A DNA stretch of 64,000 bases from Actinomycetales bacterium (lineage in GTDB: Bacteria > Actinomycetota > Actinomycetes > Mycobacteriales > Micromonosporaceae). Below the pieces are notes generated by a model. It did no database searches. It worked only from the letters and a program-made list of their open reading frames with translations, and was not told the origin of the DNA. The stretch spans positions 95,046 through 159,045 of the forward strand of contig PKFB01000041.1 in the NCBI GenBank assembly GCA_002919305.1, written 5' to 3'. Of the stretch, positions 55,078 through 63,568 are shown piece by piece. Made by a program: the position numbers and the translations under genes. Position 1 is the stretch's first letter. The number at the start of each line of letters is the position of its first letter.

Positions 55078-56298
55078 GTGAGGATTCCCGCCGTCAGGAT
55101 GTGGCTTACCGACGCCGTGATCGCCGCCGCGGCGGTGCTGATCATGGTGGTGGGCACCCGCGGCGCCGCTGAGGAACAGCACGCGTTCGGGCGGCGCCCG
55201 TTGGACACCCTGGCCTATGTCCTGATCGGCCTCGCTGCGGTGTGTCTGCTGTTTCGTCGCGGGCGCTCCGACGTCGCGCTCGCCGGCGCCGTCACTGTGA
55301 CCACGGCGTGGCTCGCCGCTGAGTACCCGTGGGGCCCGTTGCTGTTCGTCATACCGGTCACCATGTACGGGTACGCGGTGCGGGTCCCGATCCGTCGTTC
55401 CCTCACTGTGGCCGCGCTCAGCCTTGGAGTACTGGTTACCGGAGAACTGATCGGCGCCGCGCTGAGCGACCGTGGGGGACACGCCCTGCGCGAGTTCCCG
55501 ATCACGGTGGCGGTACGCGCCGTCATGGTGTTATTGCCGTGGATGTTGGGCGCCGTGATCCGGCTTTACCAGGTCGATGAAGCCCGCGCCCGGGAAGATG
55601 AGCTGCGCCATCGGGCCTTTCAGGAGCGTCTCCGAGTCGCCCGTGAGGTGCACGACATCGTGGGGCACGGCCTAGCCGCGCTCCATATGCAGGCCTCGGT
55701 GGCCCTGCACGTGCTGGAGCGCCGTCCTGAACAGGCCCGAGCGGCCCTGGAGGCCATCAAACACGGCAGCAAGCAAGCGTTGGAGGAGCTGCGGGCCACC
55801 CTCGCGGTGTTCCAAAGCCCGGATGAGCTTCCTGAGAACACCTCGGACAGCTTTACCCGGCGCCCCGCTGAAGGGCTCGGCCAGCTCGACACGTTGGTGG
55901 ACCGGATGGCCGCCAGCGGCCGGACAGTCAAGGTCGAGGTGACCGGGGAACCGGTCGGGCTTCCCGCGGCCGTGGACGCCGCCGCGTTCCGGATCGTGCG
56001 GGAGGCGCTGACCAACGTGTTACGCCACGCTGGCGCCGACGCCGTCACCACGGTAGGCCTCAGGTACGCGCCGCGTTCTCTCACCGTGGAGATCGTCGAC
56101 AACGGACGGGCCCGCCCTGAGGATCCCCGCACCGACGGGCTCGGGATCACCGGTATGCGGGAAAGAGCTGCGGCGCTAGGAGGCACCCTGGAGGCCGGCC
56201 CACGCCCACACGGAGGCTTCCTGGTCCGCGCGTACCTGCCTCTGCCTCCCTCCGCTTCTGGTCCTGACGGTACACGTGACCACAATGGAGCGCTCTGA
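55078..56298 (+). CDS. NarL-type sensor histidine kinase
   Basis: A 406-residue kinase. The first 160 residues hold about five hydrophobic helices with no large external sensor, then HisKA_3 with phospho-acceptor His192 in RVAREVHDIVGHGLAALHMQ, and an HATPase_c domain with EALTNVLRHAGA and DGLGITGMRERA. The start is GTG. Its stop codon shares one base with the response-regulator start, so the two are coupled. Confidence 0.93.
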   Translation: MRIPAVRMWLTDAVIAAAAVLIMVVGTRGAAEEQHAFGRRPLDTLAYVLIGLAAVCLLFRRGRSDVALAGAVTVTTAWLAAEYPWGPLLFVIPVTMYGYAVRVPIRRSLTVAALSLGVLVTGELIGAALSDRGGHALREFPITVAVRAVMVLLPWMLGAVIRLYQVDEARAREDELRHRAFQERLRVAREVHDIVGHGLAALHMQASVALHVLERRPEQARAALEAIKHGSKQALEELRATLAVFQSPDELPENTSDSFTRRPAEGLGQLDTLVDRMAASGRTVKVEVTGEPVGLPAAVDAAAFRIVREALTNVLRHAGADAVTTVGLRYAPRSLTVEIVDNGRARPEDPRTDGLGITGMRERAAALGGTLEAGPRPHGGFLVRAYLPLPPSASGPDGTRDHNGAL

Positions 56299-56948
56299 TG
56301 ATCACGGTCGTGGTGGCCGACGATCAAGCCCTGGTCCGGATGGGGCTGCGTGTCCTGATCGACAACGAGACAGACATTTCCCTGGTCGGTGAGGCCGGGG
56401 ACGGCCGTCAGGCCGTGGCGGAGGTACGCCGAAGCCGCCCGGACGTGGTCCTGATGGACATCCGAATGCCGGTGATGGACGGCATCGAGGCGCTGCGCGC
56501 CATCACCGCTGATCCGCAGCTGGCGGAAACCCGGGTCCTGATGTTGACCACGTTCGAACTGGACCAGTACGTATTCGACGCGCTGCGAGCCGGAGCCAGC
56601 GGTTTCCTGATCAAAGACACCGAGCCGGCGGAGTTGTTACGCGCGATCCGACTGGTGGCCGCCGGTGAATCGCTGCTGTCTCCCTCAGTGACCCGGCGAG
56701 TGATCAGCCACTTCGTGGAGCGCCCGCCTGTGCGAGGCACTGTCCACCCGGAACTAGAGCGCCTCACCGAACGGGAACGTGAGATCGTCTCGCTGGTCGC
56801 GGCAGGACTGTCCAATGACGAGATCGCCGCTCGCCTCGTGGTCAGTCCCGCTACGGTACGCACCCATGTCAGCCGGGCGATGGTCAAACTGCGCGCCCGG
56901 GACCGAGCGCAACTGGTGGTTTTCGCCTACCAGTCCGGCCTTGCCTGA
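56298..56948 (+). CDS. NarL/LuxR family response regulator
   Basis: A 216-residue regulator: a receiver domain with phospho-Asp54 in VVLMDIRMPVMDG and Lys in FLIKDTEPAEL, and a LuxR helix-turn-helix (LTEREREIVSLVAAGLSNDEIAARLVVSPATVRTHVSRAMVKL). Partner of the histidine kinase. The divergent ABC exporter is the likely target. Confidence 0.94.
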   Translation: MITVVVADDQALVRMGLRVLIDNETDISLVGEAGDGRQAVAEVRRSRPDVVLMDIRMPVMDGIEALRAITADPQLAETRVLMLTTFELDQYVFDALRAGASGFLIKDTEPAELLRAIRLVAAGESLLSPSVTRRVISHFVERPPVRGTVHPELERLTEREREIVSLVAAGLSNDEIAARLVVSPATVRTHVSRAMVKLRARDRAQLVVFAYQSGLA

Positions 56949-57031
56949 CCGGGGAAGGCCTGAGCCTGATTGACTCTGTAGTGAGTAATCCGTCGGCTAA
57001 CGCACGGTTGCATGGAGCGGGAGGAAGGCAG

Positions 57032-57322
57032 ATGGCGAAAGGCAATAGCGCGCTGATCGAACGGGCGATCGGAGGGATAGCGGTCGCCGCCGCGACCTTC
57101 GTCGCGAAGAAGGCGCTTAACAAGGGGTGGCAGGCGCTGACCGGTCACGAACCGCCTTCCCACCCGGAGGACCCTGACGTCACCTGGAAGGAAGCGGTGG
57201 GCTGGGCGGTGCTGTCCGGTGTGGTCATCGGCATGGCCCAACTACTCGCGGCGCGGACCGCCGCACGGTACTGGCGGCGGTCTCAGGTGACGGCCTCCGC
57301 CGAGCTGGAGCACGCGGAGTAG
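57032..57322 (+). CDS. DUF4235 membrane protein
   Basis: A 96-residue protein with the DUF4235 pattern: AVAAATFVAKKALNKGWQALTGHEPPSHPEDPDVTWKEAVGWAVLSGVVIGMAQLLAARTAARYWRR. Two hydrophobic helices flank the conserved DPDVxWKEA. Unknown function, common in actinobacteria. The ATG at 57032 follows GGGAGGAAGG, so a longer upstream frame is set aside. Confidence 0.87.
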   Translation: MAKGNSALIERAIGGIAVAAATFVAKKALNKGWQALTGHEPPSHPEDPDVTWKEAVGWAVLSGVVIGMAQLLAARTAARYWRRSQVTASAELEHAE

Positions 57323-57448
57323 CTGACACGCTGACCTTGAGCGTTCGTGAGCGTTAAGGAACCGATGCCGGCGCGGCGGAACCCAGGGGTGGCCCCAGAA
57401 ACCCCGAAAGTATTACCAAACGTCACCTGATGCCTACGTGATGCGTTG

Positions 57449-59440
57449 ATGGCTGTGTGGACGGCATCGCCTCGTCGTCTGCGCAGCCATACAGAGCACA
57501 CGGTGAAGGGTGATCATCTGTTCTCGTCTCAGGCCGGCAGGGACGGTTCTTACACGCCCGGGCAGGGAGCGCTTCCGCCTCCCGGCTTCATCAAACCGTT
57601 AGGGCGTGACGACCCCGCCACCGTCGGCCCCTACCGTCTTCTGGGACGGCTGGGGTCCGGTGGTATGGGCACGGTGTATCTGGCCCGGGATGACGACAAC
57701 CTCTGTTCCGACAGGTTGGATCGCCGCAACGGGCTGGTCGCTGTCAAGGTCATCCATCCGCAACTCGCCGTCGACGAGCACTTCCGTCGTCGGTTCCGCC
57801 AGGAGGCGCGCCTGGCCTCCCGAGTCGCGCCCTTCTGCACGGCGCCGGTACTCGACTATGGCGAAGATGGGCGGCGTCCCTACCTGGTCACCGAGTATGT
57901 CGCCGGGATACCGCTGTCGCGGTTGGCGATCGAGCGGGGTGGCGTACCGGTCTCTCACACCGAGGGCATCGCCGTCGGTGTGGTCACCGCGCTCACCGCG
58001 ATCCACGCCGCTGGCCTGGTGCACCGGGATCTCAAACCCAGCAATGTTCTGCTGTCTCTGTCCGGGCCCCGGGTCATCGACTTCGGGATCGCCCGCGCGT
58101 TGGACTCCCCCTCTGGTATTACCCGCACCGGCGTAGCCGTGGGCAGTCCAGGCTGGATGGCTCCAGAACAGGCGCTCGGCGAACCCATCACCCCCGCTGC
58201 TGATTTGTTCGCCTGGGGCTGTCTGGTGGTGTACGTGGCGACCGGCCGGCACCCTTTTGGCCCAGGGGATCCCAATACCCGGGCGTTCCGGATTCTGCAC
58301 GCCGAGCCCAATCTCACCGGGCTCCCCGCGGGGCTGCACGAGCCGGTCAGGGCGGCGTTGTCTCGAGAGCCGGAGGCGCGTCCAACCGCCCGGGAGTTGC
58401 TCGCCCGTTTGAGCGCGGGCGCGGCCTTGGGGTTGGAGGATCTCGACGAGTTCACCAGTTCCCGGTTCGGGCCACCGCGCCCGACCCGTCGTCGTCCCCG
58501 TCCGCGTTCGTCCTCGTCTCGTCCGTTCTCGTCCGACACGTTTCCCCGGCACGGTGGTCACTCAAGGCCTGGCGCCGCCCCTCACGTCCCCCGCCACGCG
58601 GCGGTCCTCCCCCCACCTGACCCGGCCACACTCACCGGATCGGCAGCCCTGGACGCGAGCGTGTCGCCTTCCCCCGCGCCCGTTTCTCCAGCCGCGTCGG
58701 CTCATACGACGGGTACTCCGATCCCGTCCTCGTCGTCTCGATCGACGCGCCCCACTCCCTCTTCGACCCGGTTCGATGAGCACACGTCGTCGAGGGCGGC
58801 ACCCGAGCCGCCCGCGACCGCCTCACCCTCTCGGGCTGTCGAACCGCTCCGGTCCGCCACCCCCGGTGAGCGGACCGAATCCCCCCTAGTTAGGGAGCAC
58901 ACCGCGCCTGGTACGCCGGTAGCACCGGCGTCACCCAACAAGTCCCATCGCTGGGGGCGTCATCTGGGCGTGACGCTGCTGCTCGCCCTATTGTTCACCG
59001 CGGTCCTGGTGACCGTGGGAGTCGCGTACCCCAGGCTGATCACTAACGGCTCCCGGATGCCCACCACACCGTCGGAGGTTTCCGAGACACCCGGTGCCGT
59101 CTCCGAGGAGCACCCCCATTCGGGTGACGTCCGGATGCCGTCTCCCGGTGTCGCCAGCGCGCACGGTCCGACACCGACCACCCCCTCTCCGCTGCCCACC
59201 ACCGTTGGCACCAGCGGTGGAGCGGCGGACGATGCTCCGGTCGGGGGCGCCCAACCCCCTGCTTCTTTGCCACCTCAGACGGAGCCGACCAACGGCATAT
59301 CGGATCCGTCCACCAGTCATCCGGAGGAGCCGCCCTCCAGCGAACCGGTACCGCAGCCGGCCGACCCGCCGTCGTCACCGAATCCGGATCCTGAGTCGCC
59401 AGATTCGGAGCTGCCCCCTCACGGGAAGGAGGCCGGGTAA
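57449..59440 (+). CDS. Membrane-anchored serine/threonine protein kinase
   Basis: About 663 residues. An eukaryotic-type kinase domain spans roughly 62-330: GSGGMG loop, VAVKVI (Lys100), HRDLKPSN (Asp194), DFG at 211-213 and the WMAPEQAL segment. An unusual charged insert (DDDNLCSDRLDRRNG) lies between the glycine loop and the lysine. A long disordered Ser/Pro/Arg region follows, then one transmembrane helix near 508-530 and an external Pro/Ser/Thr tail without PASTA repeats. The start is uncertain: the ATG has no ribosome site and a GTG at 57503 is an alternative. Confidence 0.9.
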   Translation: MAVWTASPRRLRSHTEHTVKGDHLFSSQAGRDGSYTPGQGALPPPGFIKPLGRDDPATVGPYRLLGRLGSGGMGTVYLARDDDNLCSDRLDRRNGLVAVKVIHPQLAVDEHFRRRFRQEARLASRVAPFCTAPVLDYGEDGRRPYLVTEYVAGIPLSRLAIERGGVPVSHTEGIAVGVVTALTAIHAAGLVHRDLKPSNVLLSLSGPRVIDFGIARALDSPSGITRTGVAVGSPGWMAPEQALGEPITPAADLFAWGCLVVYVATGRHPFGPGDPNTRAFRILHAEPNLTGLPAGLHEPVRAALSREPEARPTARELLARLSAGAALGLEDLDEFTSSRFGPPRPTRRRPRPRSSSSRPFSSDTFPRHGGHSRPGAAPHVPRHAAVLPPPDPATLTGSAALDASVSPSPAPVSPAASAHTTGTPIPSSSSRSTRPTPSSTRFDEHTSSRAAPEPPATASPSRAVEPLRSATPGERTESPLVREHTAPGTPVAPASPNKSHRWGRHLGVTLLLALLFTAVLVTVGVAYPRLITNGSRMPTTPSEVSETPGAVSEEHPHSGDVRMPSPGVASAHGPTPTTPSPLPTTVGTSGGAADDAPVGGAQPPASLPPQTEPTNGISDPSTSHPEEPPSSEPVPQPADPPSSPNPDPESPDSELPPHGKEAG

Positions 59441-59883
59441 GTCCGCTTCCGGTTCATCCGCCCGCCGGACGCCCATGCCCGAACGCCCGGGCCCGCACCT
59501 CGCGGGTCGGCCGGCCCTCAGCGTCATCGTGAGGATCAGAGCGGTTACCGCGTCGCTATATGCCAGAGCGCCGCTATGTCAGAGTGCCGATGTATTGGCT
59601 GGCGCGTCGGGAACGCGCCCCAGAAAGGGCCGCTGCGTTCTCGGCCGGGGTGCCCGACCAGGCACCGGGAACCGGTCCTGGCCCGTCGCCCTCGTCCAAA
59701 AGCCGGGCGGTGTCATAGTCGCCTTTCACATGGTTCCGACCCAACGGCGCGATAGGCACCCATATCGCGCTGACACGGGGAATCCACAGCACCAGGAGCC
59801 TCGAGAGGAGTTTTATAACCGACTCATGATTTATGTCCGATTAACGACTATATCTTTCCTCCCAAATAAACAGGGAGGGCCTG

Positions 59884-59917
59884 TCCGATACGGCAGGTAT
59901 TCCGATACGGCAGGTAT
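59884..59917. repeat. 17-bp perfect tandem duplication
   Basis: TCCGATACGGCAGGTAT occurs twice without spacing (59884-59900, 59901-59917) and ends in TATAAGGTG. It may be a duplicated regulatory site next to a plus-strand promoter, or a recent slippage event. Confidence 0.7.
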
Positions 59918-59984
59918 AAGGTGTCCGGCGAGCCGAAACCGCCTCGGACATACGGGGCATTCAATACACCACACCGTATAGGGC

Positions 59985-60019
59985 CCCACGCCCGCGTCCG
60001 GATAAGACGCGGGCGTGGG
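59985..60019. terminator. Perfect 14-bp hairpin
   Basis: CCCACGCCCGCGTC (59985-59998) pairs with GACGCGGGCGTGGG (60006-60019) around a seven-base loop. It lies 36 bases beyond the stop of the small minus-strand gene at 60055 and is its likely terminator. Confidence 0.7.
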
Positions 60020-60054
60020 CTCAGTCACCAGATTGCCCGAATCGGTACGCCGGA

Positions 60055-60327
60055 TCAGCCCGTAACGGCGATCGGGGCTGGCACATCCAGGGAACCGGGC
60101 TCCTCCTGTGGCTGCTCGCCCGGGGAATCGGCGAAGAAACTCGCAGCGAACACCCGTGTAGGACAGGGGAACGGCAATCCACAACTGCCACACCGGTCCG
60201 GCGCGAGAACATCAGGCTCGTGATGACGTAGCAGCCCTTCCGCCAGTTCCCCACCGATCACGGGCCCCACCTCACGATGCCGCCGTCCGCCGGGCTGACC
60301 GGTGACACTGCTGTGTGAGTCACGCAT
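60055..60327 (-). CDS. Small hypothetical protein with CGSCGLPFPCP motif
   Basis: About 90 residues, not recognised. The middle has the string CGSCGLPFPCPTR, a possible metal or disulfide site, in a hydrophilic protein with an acidic C-terminal third. The ATG at 60327 has a modest GCGAGG upstream. Third-position GC is high and a good hairpin follows, which favours a real gene, but no homologue is recalled with certainty. Confidence 0.5.
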   Translation of the reverse strand: MRDSHSSVTGQPGGRRHREVGPVIGGELAEGLLRHHEPDVLAPDRCGSCGLPFPCPTRVFAASFFADSPGEQPQEEPGSLDVPAPIAVTG

Positions 60328-60665
60328 CTGGGATCCTCGCTCCCTGAACACCCCGCGTGCGGGGACGACTTGTTCGTGACCTGCCCCACCGCCTGCCCCG
60401 CCATGGCGGCCCGACGGCGGTGCGGTGTGCCTTCAGGCGTACACCGTGGTCAACGATCGAGTTCGACATGCGTTTCAGCAAGTTTCAAGGCGTTCTGTCG
60501 GTGGACACCTCATCATCCCCTGTTCACCGCCTCGTCGATGTTGCCCTTTACAGGGCATACTCGACGATACATCCGATTTAATCACCCAAACCCCATTCTT
60601 CCGATCATGAAGCTCATCGTCCGGCGTGTCGACCAGACACGCCGATTGCTTCGTGATCAAAAAGG
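60328..60665. other. Intergenic region before the PPC-domain gene
   Basis: No gene is supported; locally lower GC from 60520 to 60665. Both flanking genes are on the minus strand, so this should carry the terminator of the PPC gene and the promoter of the small protein gene, but no clear example is seen. Confidence 0.4.
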
Positions 60666-61124
60666 TTAGGCGAACGATAGGAGGGAGACGTTGTACAGGC
60701 TCTGATGGACCACGCGTCGCATCGGGGGCGCCACGATCTCGACTATCAGCATCTCGGTCACAAACTGCACCTGAGCCCGAAGCAGATGGCTGGTGTGACC
60801 GGTCGCGCCATGGTGCCGCATCCCCACCGCCGCGTGGATGTGGGGCACCACCTCACCGCTGGCCTCGTCGTATGCGATGCTGCCGCATCCCAAGGCCTCC
60901 AGGTTCTCCAGATACACCGGAGACCACACCGGCGCCTTCGGATCCCCAACCCGTTCACACGTACCCGCTAGCTCCGCCTCAGCAAATCCAGCCAGGAACA
61001 TGGGGATATACGCCTGTCGGACACCGGTCTCCGCGCAGAATCGCTTGATCGTGTCAAAGAAGTCGTCACCGTGTTCGAAGACGACACCGAAAGTGCGGCC
61101 GGGGGTGAGTTCGCGACGCTGCAT
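60666..61124 (-). CDS. PPC/DUF296 domain protein
   Basis: A 152-residue protein consisting of one PPC (DUF296) domain: RTFGVVFEHGDDFFDTIKRFCAETGVRQAYIPMFLAGFAEAEL, LGCGSIAYDEASGEVVPHIHAAVGM and GHTSHLLRAQVQFVTEMLIVEIV. In plants the domain follows AT-hooks; bacterial single-domain forms are trimers, with the H-x-H triad thought to bind metal, and are of unknown role. The ATG at 61124 follows GGAGAGGG; a longer frame is less likely. Confidence 0.85.
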   Translation of the reverse strand: MQRRELTPGRTFGVVFEHGDDFFDTIKRFCAETGVRQAYIPMFLAGFAEAELAGTCERVGDPKAPVWSPVYLENLEALGCGSIAYDEASGEVVPHIHAAVGMRHHGATGHTSHLLRAQVQFVTEMLIVEIVAPPMRRVVHQSLYNVSLLSFA

Positions 61125-61532
61125 CAACAAACCCTCTCCGCGACCCGTGTTACCCCGAAGGGAGCGGGTCACATATCCAATATTGTGTTGGTTGGGTGAC
61201 TGATTGTTGCGCAAGGGTGTCGCGACACGCCCGAAACTTCATGACGTATTGGATGGGTCACAGACACAGAGACCAAAATTCCGACATTCTGCACGATGCG
61301 ACAACCGGAGACCGTAGCCGTTCACCGCGAAGCGGAACAAACCAACACGCGTCGCTTCAATATTGACTACAAAATGTAGTCTTCACAATGCGTTTAGTAT
61401 TCGCACATTGAACACATCAGCACGAATTGCCTAAGGCGTATTCAGCCGGCCCTTCTCAATGGCCGCAACGCTGTACCGCTGCCTCAATGAGACGACTCAA
61501 TGAGAGCTCAATGAGGTTCAGCGTTAGTCCCA
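61125..61532. other. AT-richer intergenic region with a palindrome
   Basis: No gene is supported in these 400 bases between two minus-strand genes. It is among the least GC-rich stretches of the window and contains the 17-bp palindrome at 61365-61381. Confidence 0.45.
61365..61381. promoter_or_regulatory. 17-bp palindrome, possible operator
   Basis: GACTACA and TGTAGTC flank AAA and lie within an AT-rich stretch upstream of the PPC gene. Operator for an unknown regulator; the spacing and size would suit a dimeric winged-helix or MarR-type protein. Confidence 0.55.
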
Positions 61533-61778
61533 TCACTGGAGATATCCCTCGACCTGACTGATCGGGGCAGGCCCGACCTGGTCCGGATCACCGCCCGCCT
61601 CTCGCGCTGCGCGGCGTCGCCGGAGCAGGTCCCAGCACTGATCGAGGGCCTCCTCCAGCTGCTTGAGTCGCGTGGTCTCCTCGGCCGAGGAGATCTCTCC
61701 ACGTTGGACCCGATCACGGAGCCGGTGTTCTTCCTCGACTAGCTCAGAGATCCGGCCGAGAAGCTGCTTCTCATCCAT
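61533..61778 (-). CDS. DUF2630 protein
   Basis: An 81-residue helical protein with the DUF2630 signature: ISELVEEEHRLRDRVQRGEISSAEETTRLKQLEEALDQCWDLLRRRRAAREAGGDPD. It is likely a short coiled-coil protein of unknown function, common in actinobacteria. The ATG has a weak site (CGAGAG) upstream. Confidence 0.88.
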   Translation of the reverse strand: MDEKQLLGRISELVEEEHRLRDRVQRGEISSAEETTRLKQLEEALDQCWDLLRRRRAAREAGGDPDQVGPAPISQVEGYLQ

Positions 61779-61879
61779 CTCTCGAGCATAATTCAGCGAC
61801 CCACCCCCTCCCCAGAACGTGACGTGGATATCACGTTCGGTTATGGGTGCCGCATACCCACCCCTGACAGACCAGGCGG

Positions 61880-62263
61880 TCAGTTAAGACGCCAGTTGTT
61901 ACGCCGCAGCCGCTGCTCTATCCGCTGCACGGTCTGCATGTGCTGAGGGCGCATCGACGCCGCCATCCGCGCGTGGGGGAGCGCCTCAGCGTGCCTGCTC
62001 TGCCGCTCCAGGGTGCGGGCCAGTCCAATCAACGCCTCCGGCTCGGCCGGGTGCAACTCCACCACACGCCGGTAGGTCTGCTCGGCACGCGCCAGCTGAG
62101 CCGACTTGAAGTAGGCCCGCGCCAGCAGGAGTAGCACGCTGACGGTGTTCGGTTCGGCCTCGACGACCGGTTGTAGATCCTCTAAAGCGCCCTTGACATC
62201 ACCGGCGCTGAGACGCTGTTCAGCGCGGCGGTACAGTCCTGCCAGATCAAGTTCCTCTGCCAC
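61880..62263 (-). CDS. Tetratricopeptide repeat protein
   Basis: A 127-residue protein with about three TPR units (DLAGLYRRAEQRLSAGDVKGALEDLQPVVEAEPNTVSVLLLLARAYFKSAQLARAEQTYRRVVELHPAEPEALIGLARTLERQSRHAEAL). It is a protein-binding scaffold with no enzymatic part. The GTG at 62263 follows GTGGAGGGG, better than upstream codons of the longer frame. Confidence 0.85.
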   Translation of the reverse strand: MAEELDLAGLYRRAEQRLSAGDVKGALEDLQPVVEAEPNTVSVLLLLARAYFKSAQLARAEQTYRRVVELHPAEPEALIGLARTLERQSRHAEALPHARMAASMRPQHMQTVQRIEQRLRRNNWRLN

Positions 62264-62605
62264 TTCGCCCCTCCACAACCGCGTTATGTCGGTCCGGCCA
62301 CATTCGTGATCTTGGCGTGTGTTCATCGTTCCCAGCGGTGTACCGCCAGAGGAACGACTCATCGAATGCACAGGACCGTCGACTACACAGGACCGCTAGG
62401 TACCGCCGCATCCCACCGGGCCGGGTCACTGCGCCTCACCGGGCCTCGGGACGGGCTTACGGTGCGGCCCCGGTGGGGCGAGACCACCGGGGCCGCTGCA
62501 CGGTGTTAAGCGGCGCGTCTTCCCGGCTTGCGCTGCTTTCCTCAGCGTCGATTTCCTCAACGTCGACTCGACGGCCCGCCAGCATGGTGGCCGTCTTATC
62601 GCGGA

Positions 62606-63568
62606 TCACGCCGCGTCCAGGCCACCCGCGCGGGCCAGTTCCCGCAGCCGGGACAGGGCCTGGATCTCCAACTGCCTGATTCGCTCTCGGGAGAGGCTGA
62701 ACCGTTGCGCCACCTCGGTGAGCGAGTGCTCACGGCCATCCTCTAATCCGTAGCGTGCCCGCACGATGCCGGCGGAGCGCTCATCGAGATGCGCCAGGAG
62801 CGCATTCAGGCGCTCCCGCTCCAGCCCGGCGAGCACGACATCCTCCGGGCTCGGCTCATCGGAGTCCGCGACCAGGTCACCCAGGTTGGTGTCTCCGTCG
62901 TCTCCCACGGGGGTGTCCAGCGAGACTGTGTCCTGCGACCACCGGATCAGCTCCAGCACCCGCTCAGTAGGCACCCCCAGCGCCGCAGCCAGCTGCTCAG
63001 GCTCGGGATCCTGGCCCAGTTCACGGGTGAGCTGACGCGCGGTGTTACGCATCCGGTTGACGTCCTCGACCAGGTGCACCGGCAGTCGAACCGTGCGCTC
63101 CTGCTGAGCGATCGCCCGGCTGATCGCCTGACGGATCCACCAGGTGGCGTAGGTCGAGAACTTGAATCCCCGCACGTAGTCGAACTTCTCGACCGCGCGT
63201 ACCAGGCCGGTGTTGCCTTCCTGCACCAGGTCCAGCATCGGCATGCCGCTACGGACATAGCGGCGGGCGATGGACACCACCAGACGCAGGTTCGCTTTGA
63301 CGAACCGTTCCTTGGCCTGCCGGCCCTCTTCGACGAGTCGTTCGAGCTCGGCACGTGTCGCACCGTGGGGCAGAGGGCCGCTGGACGTCTCGTCGTCCTG
63401 GCTCTCAAGCAGCTGTTCGGCGTACAGCCCTGCCTCCACCGCCTTGGCTAGCTGGACCTCCTCTTCGGCGTCCAGCAGCGGTGTCTTTGAAATCTCATGC
63501 AGGTATACGCCTACGAGGTCGCGTTCTTCGGCGACCTCATCCAGTCGGATATCCTTAGTGCTCTCCAC
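62606..63568 (-). CDS. Sigma-70 family RNA polymerase sigma factor (group 2, SigB/HrdB-like)
   Basis: About 320 residues. Region 1.2 (DLVGVYLHEISKTPLLDAEEEVQLAKAVEAGLYAEQLL), region 2 (ANLRLVVSIARRYVRSGMPMLDLVQEGNTGLVRAVEKFDYVRGFKFSTYATWWIRQAISRAI), region 3 and region 4 (SLTEVAQRFSLSRERIRQLEIQALSRLREL) are complete, but region 1.1 is missing, which marks a non-essential group 2 factor. It likely reads promoters close to the housekeeping consensus under stress or late growth. The GTG at 63568 follows GGGAGGAA; an upstream GTG would add 19 residues. Confidence 0.92.
   Translation of the reverse strand: MESTKDIRLDEVAEERDLVGVYLHEISKTPLLDAEEEVQLAKAVEAGLYAEQLLESQDDETSSGPLPHGATRAELERLVEEGRQAKERFVKANLRLVVSIARRYVRSGMPMLDLVQEGNTGLVRAVEKFDYVRGFKFSTYATWWIRQAISRAIAQQERTVRLPVHLVEDVNRMRNTARQLTRELGQDPEPEQLAAALGVPTERVLELIRWSQDTVSLDTPVGDDGDTNLGDLVADSDEPSPEDVVLAGLERERLNALLAHLDERSAGIVRARYGLEDGREHSLTEVAQRFSLSRERIRQLEIQALSRLRELARAGGLDAA

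Larger units (their letters stand above)
59441..60054. other. Gene-poor region after the Ser/Thr kinase
   Basis: No convincing gene. The first half shows no structure. It holds a 17-bp tandem duplication at 59884-59917 and a perfect hairpin at 59985-60019, listed separately. A plus-strand frame from 59921 is open for 100 codons but runs through the hairpin and matches nothing I know. Confidence 0.45.

Noticed and set aside
59921..60223. Plus-strand frame of 100 codons after the kinase gene
   Set aside because: Passes through a perfect terminator-like hairpin and overlaps the better-supported minus-strand small gene.
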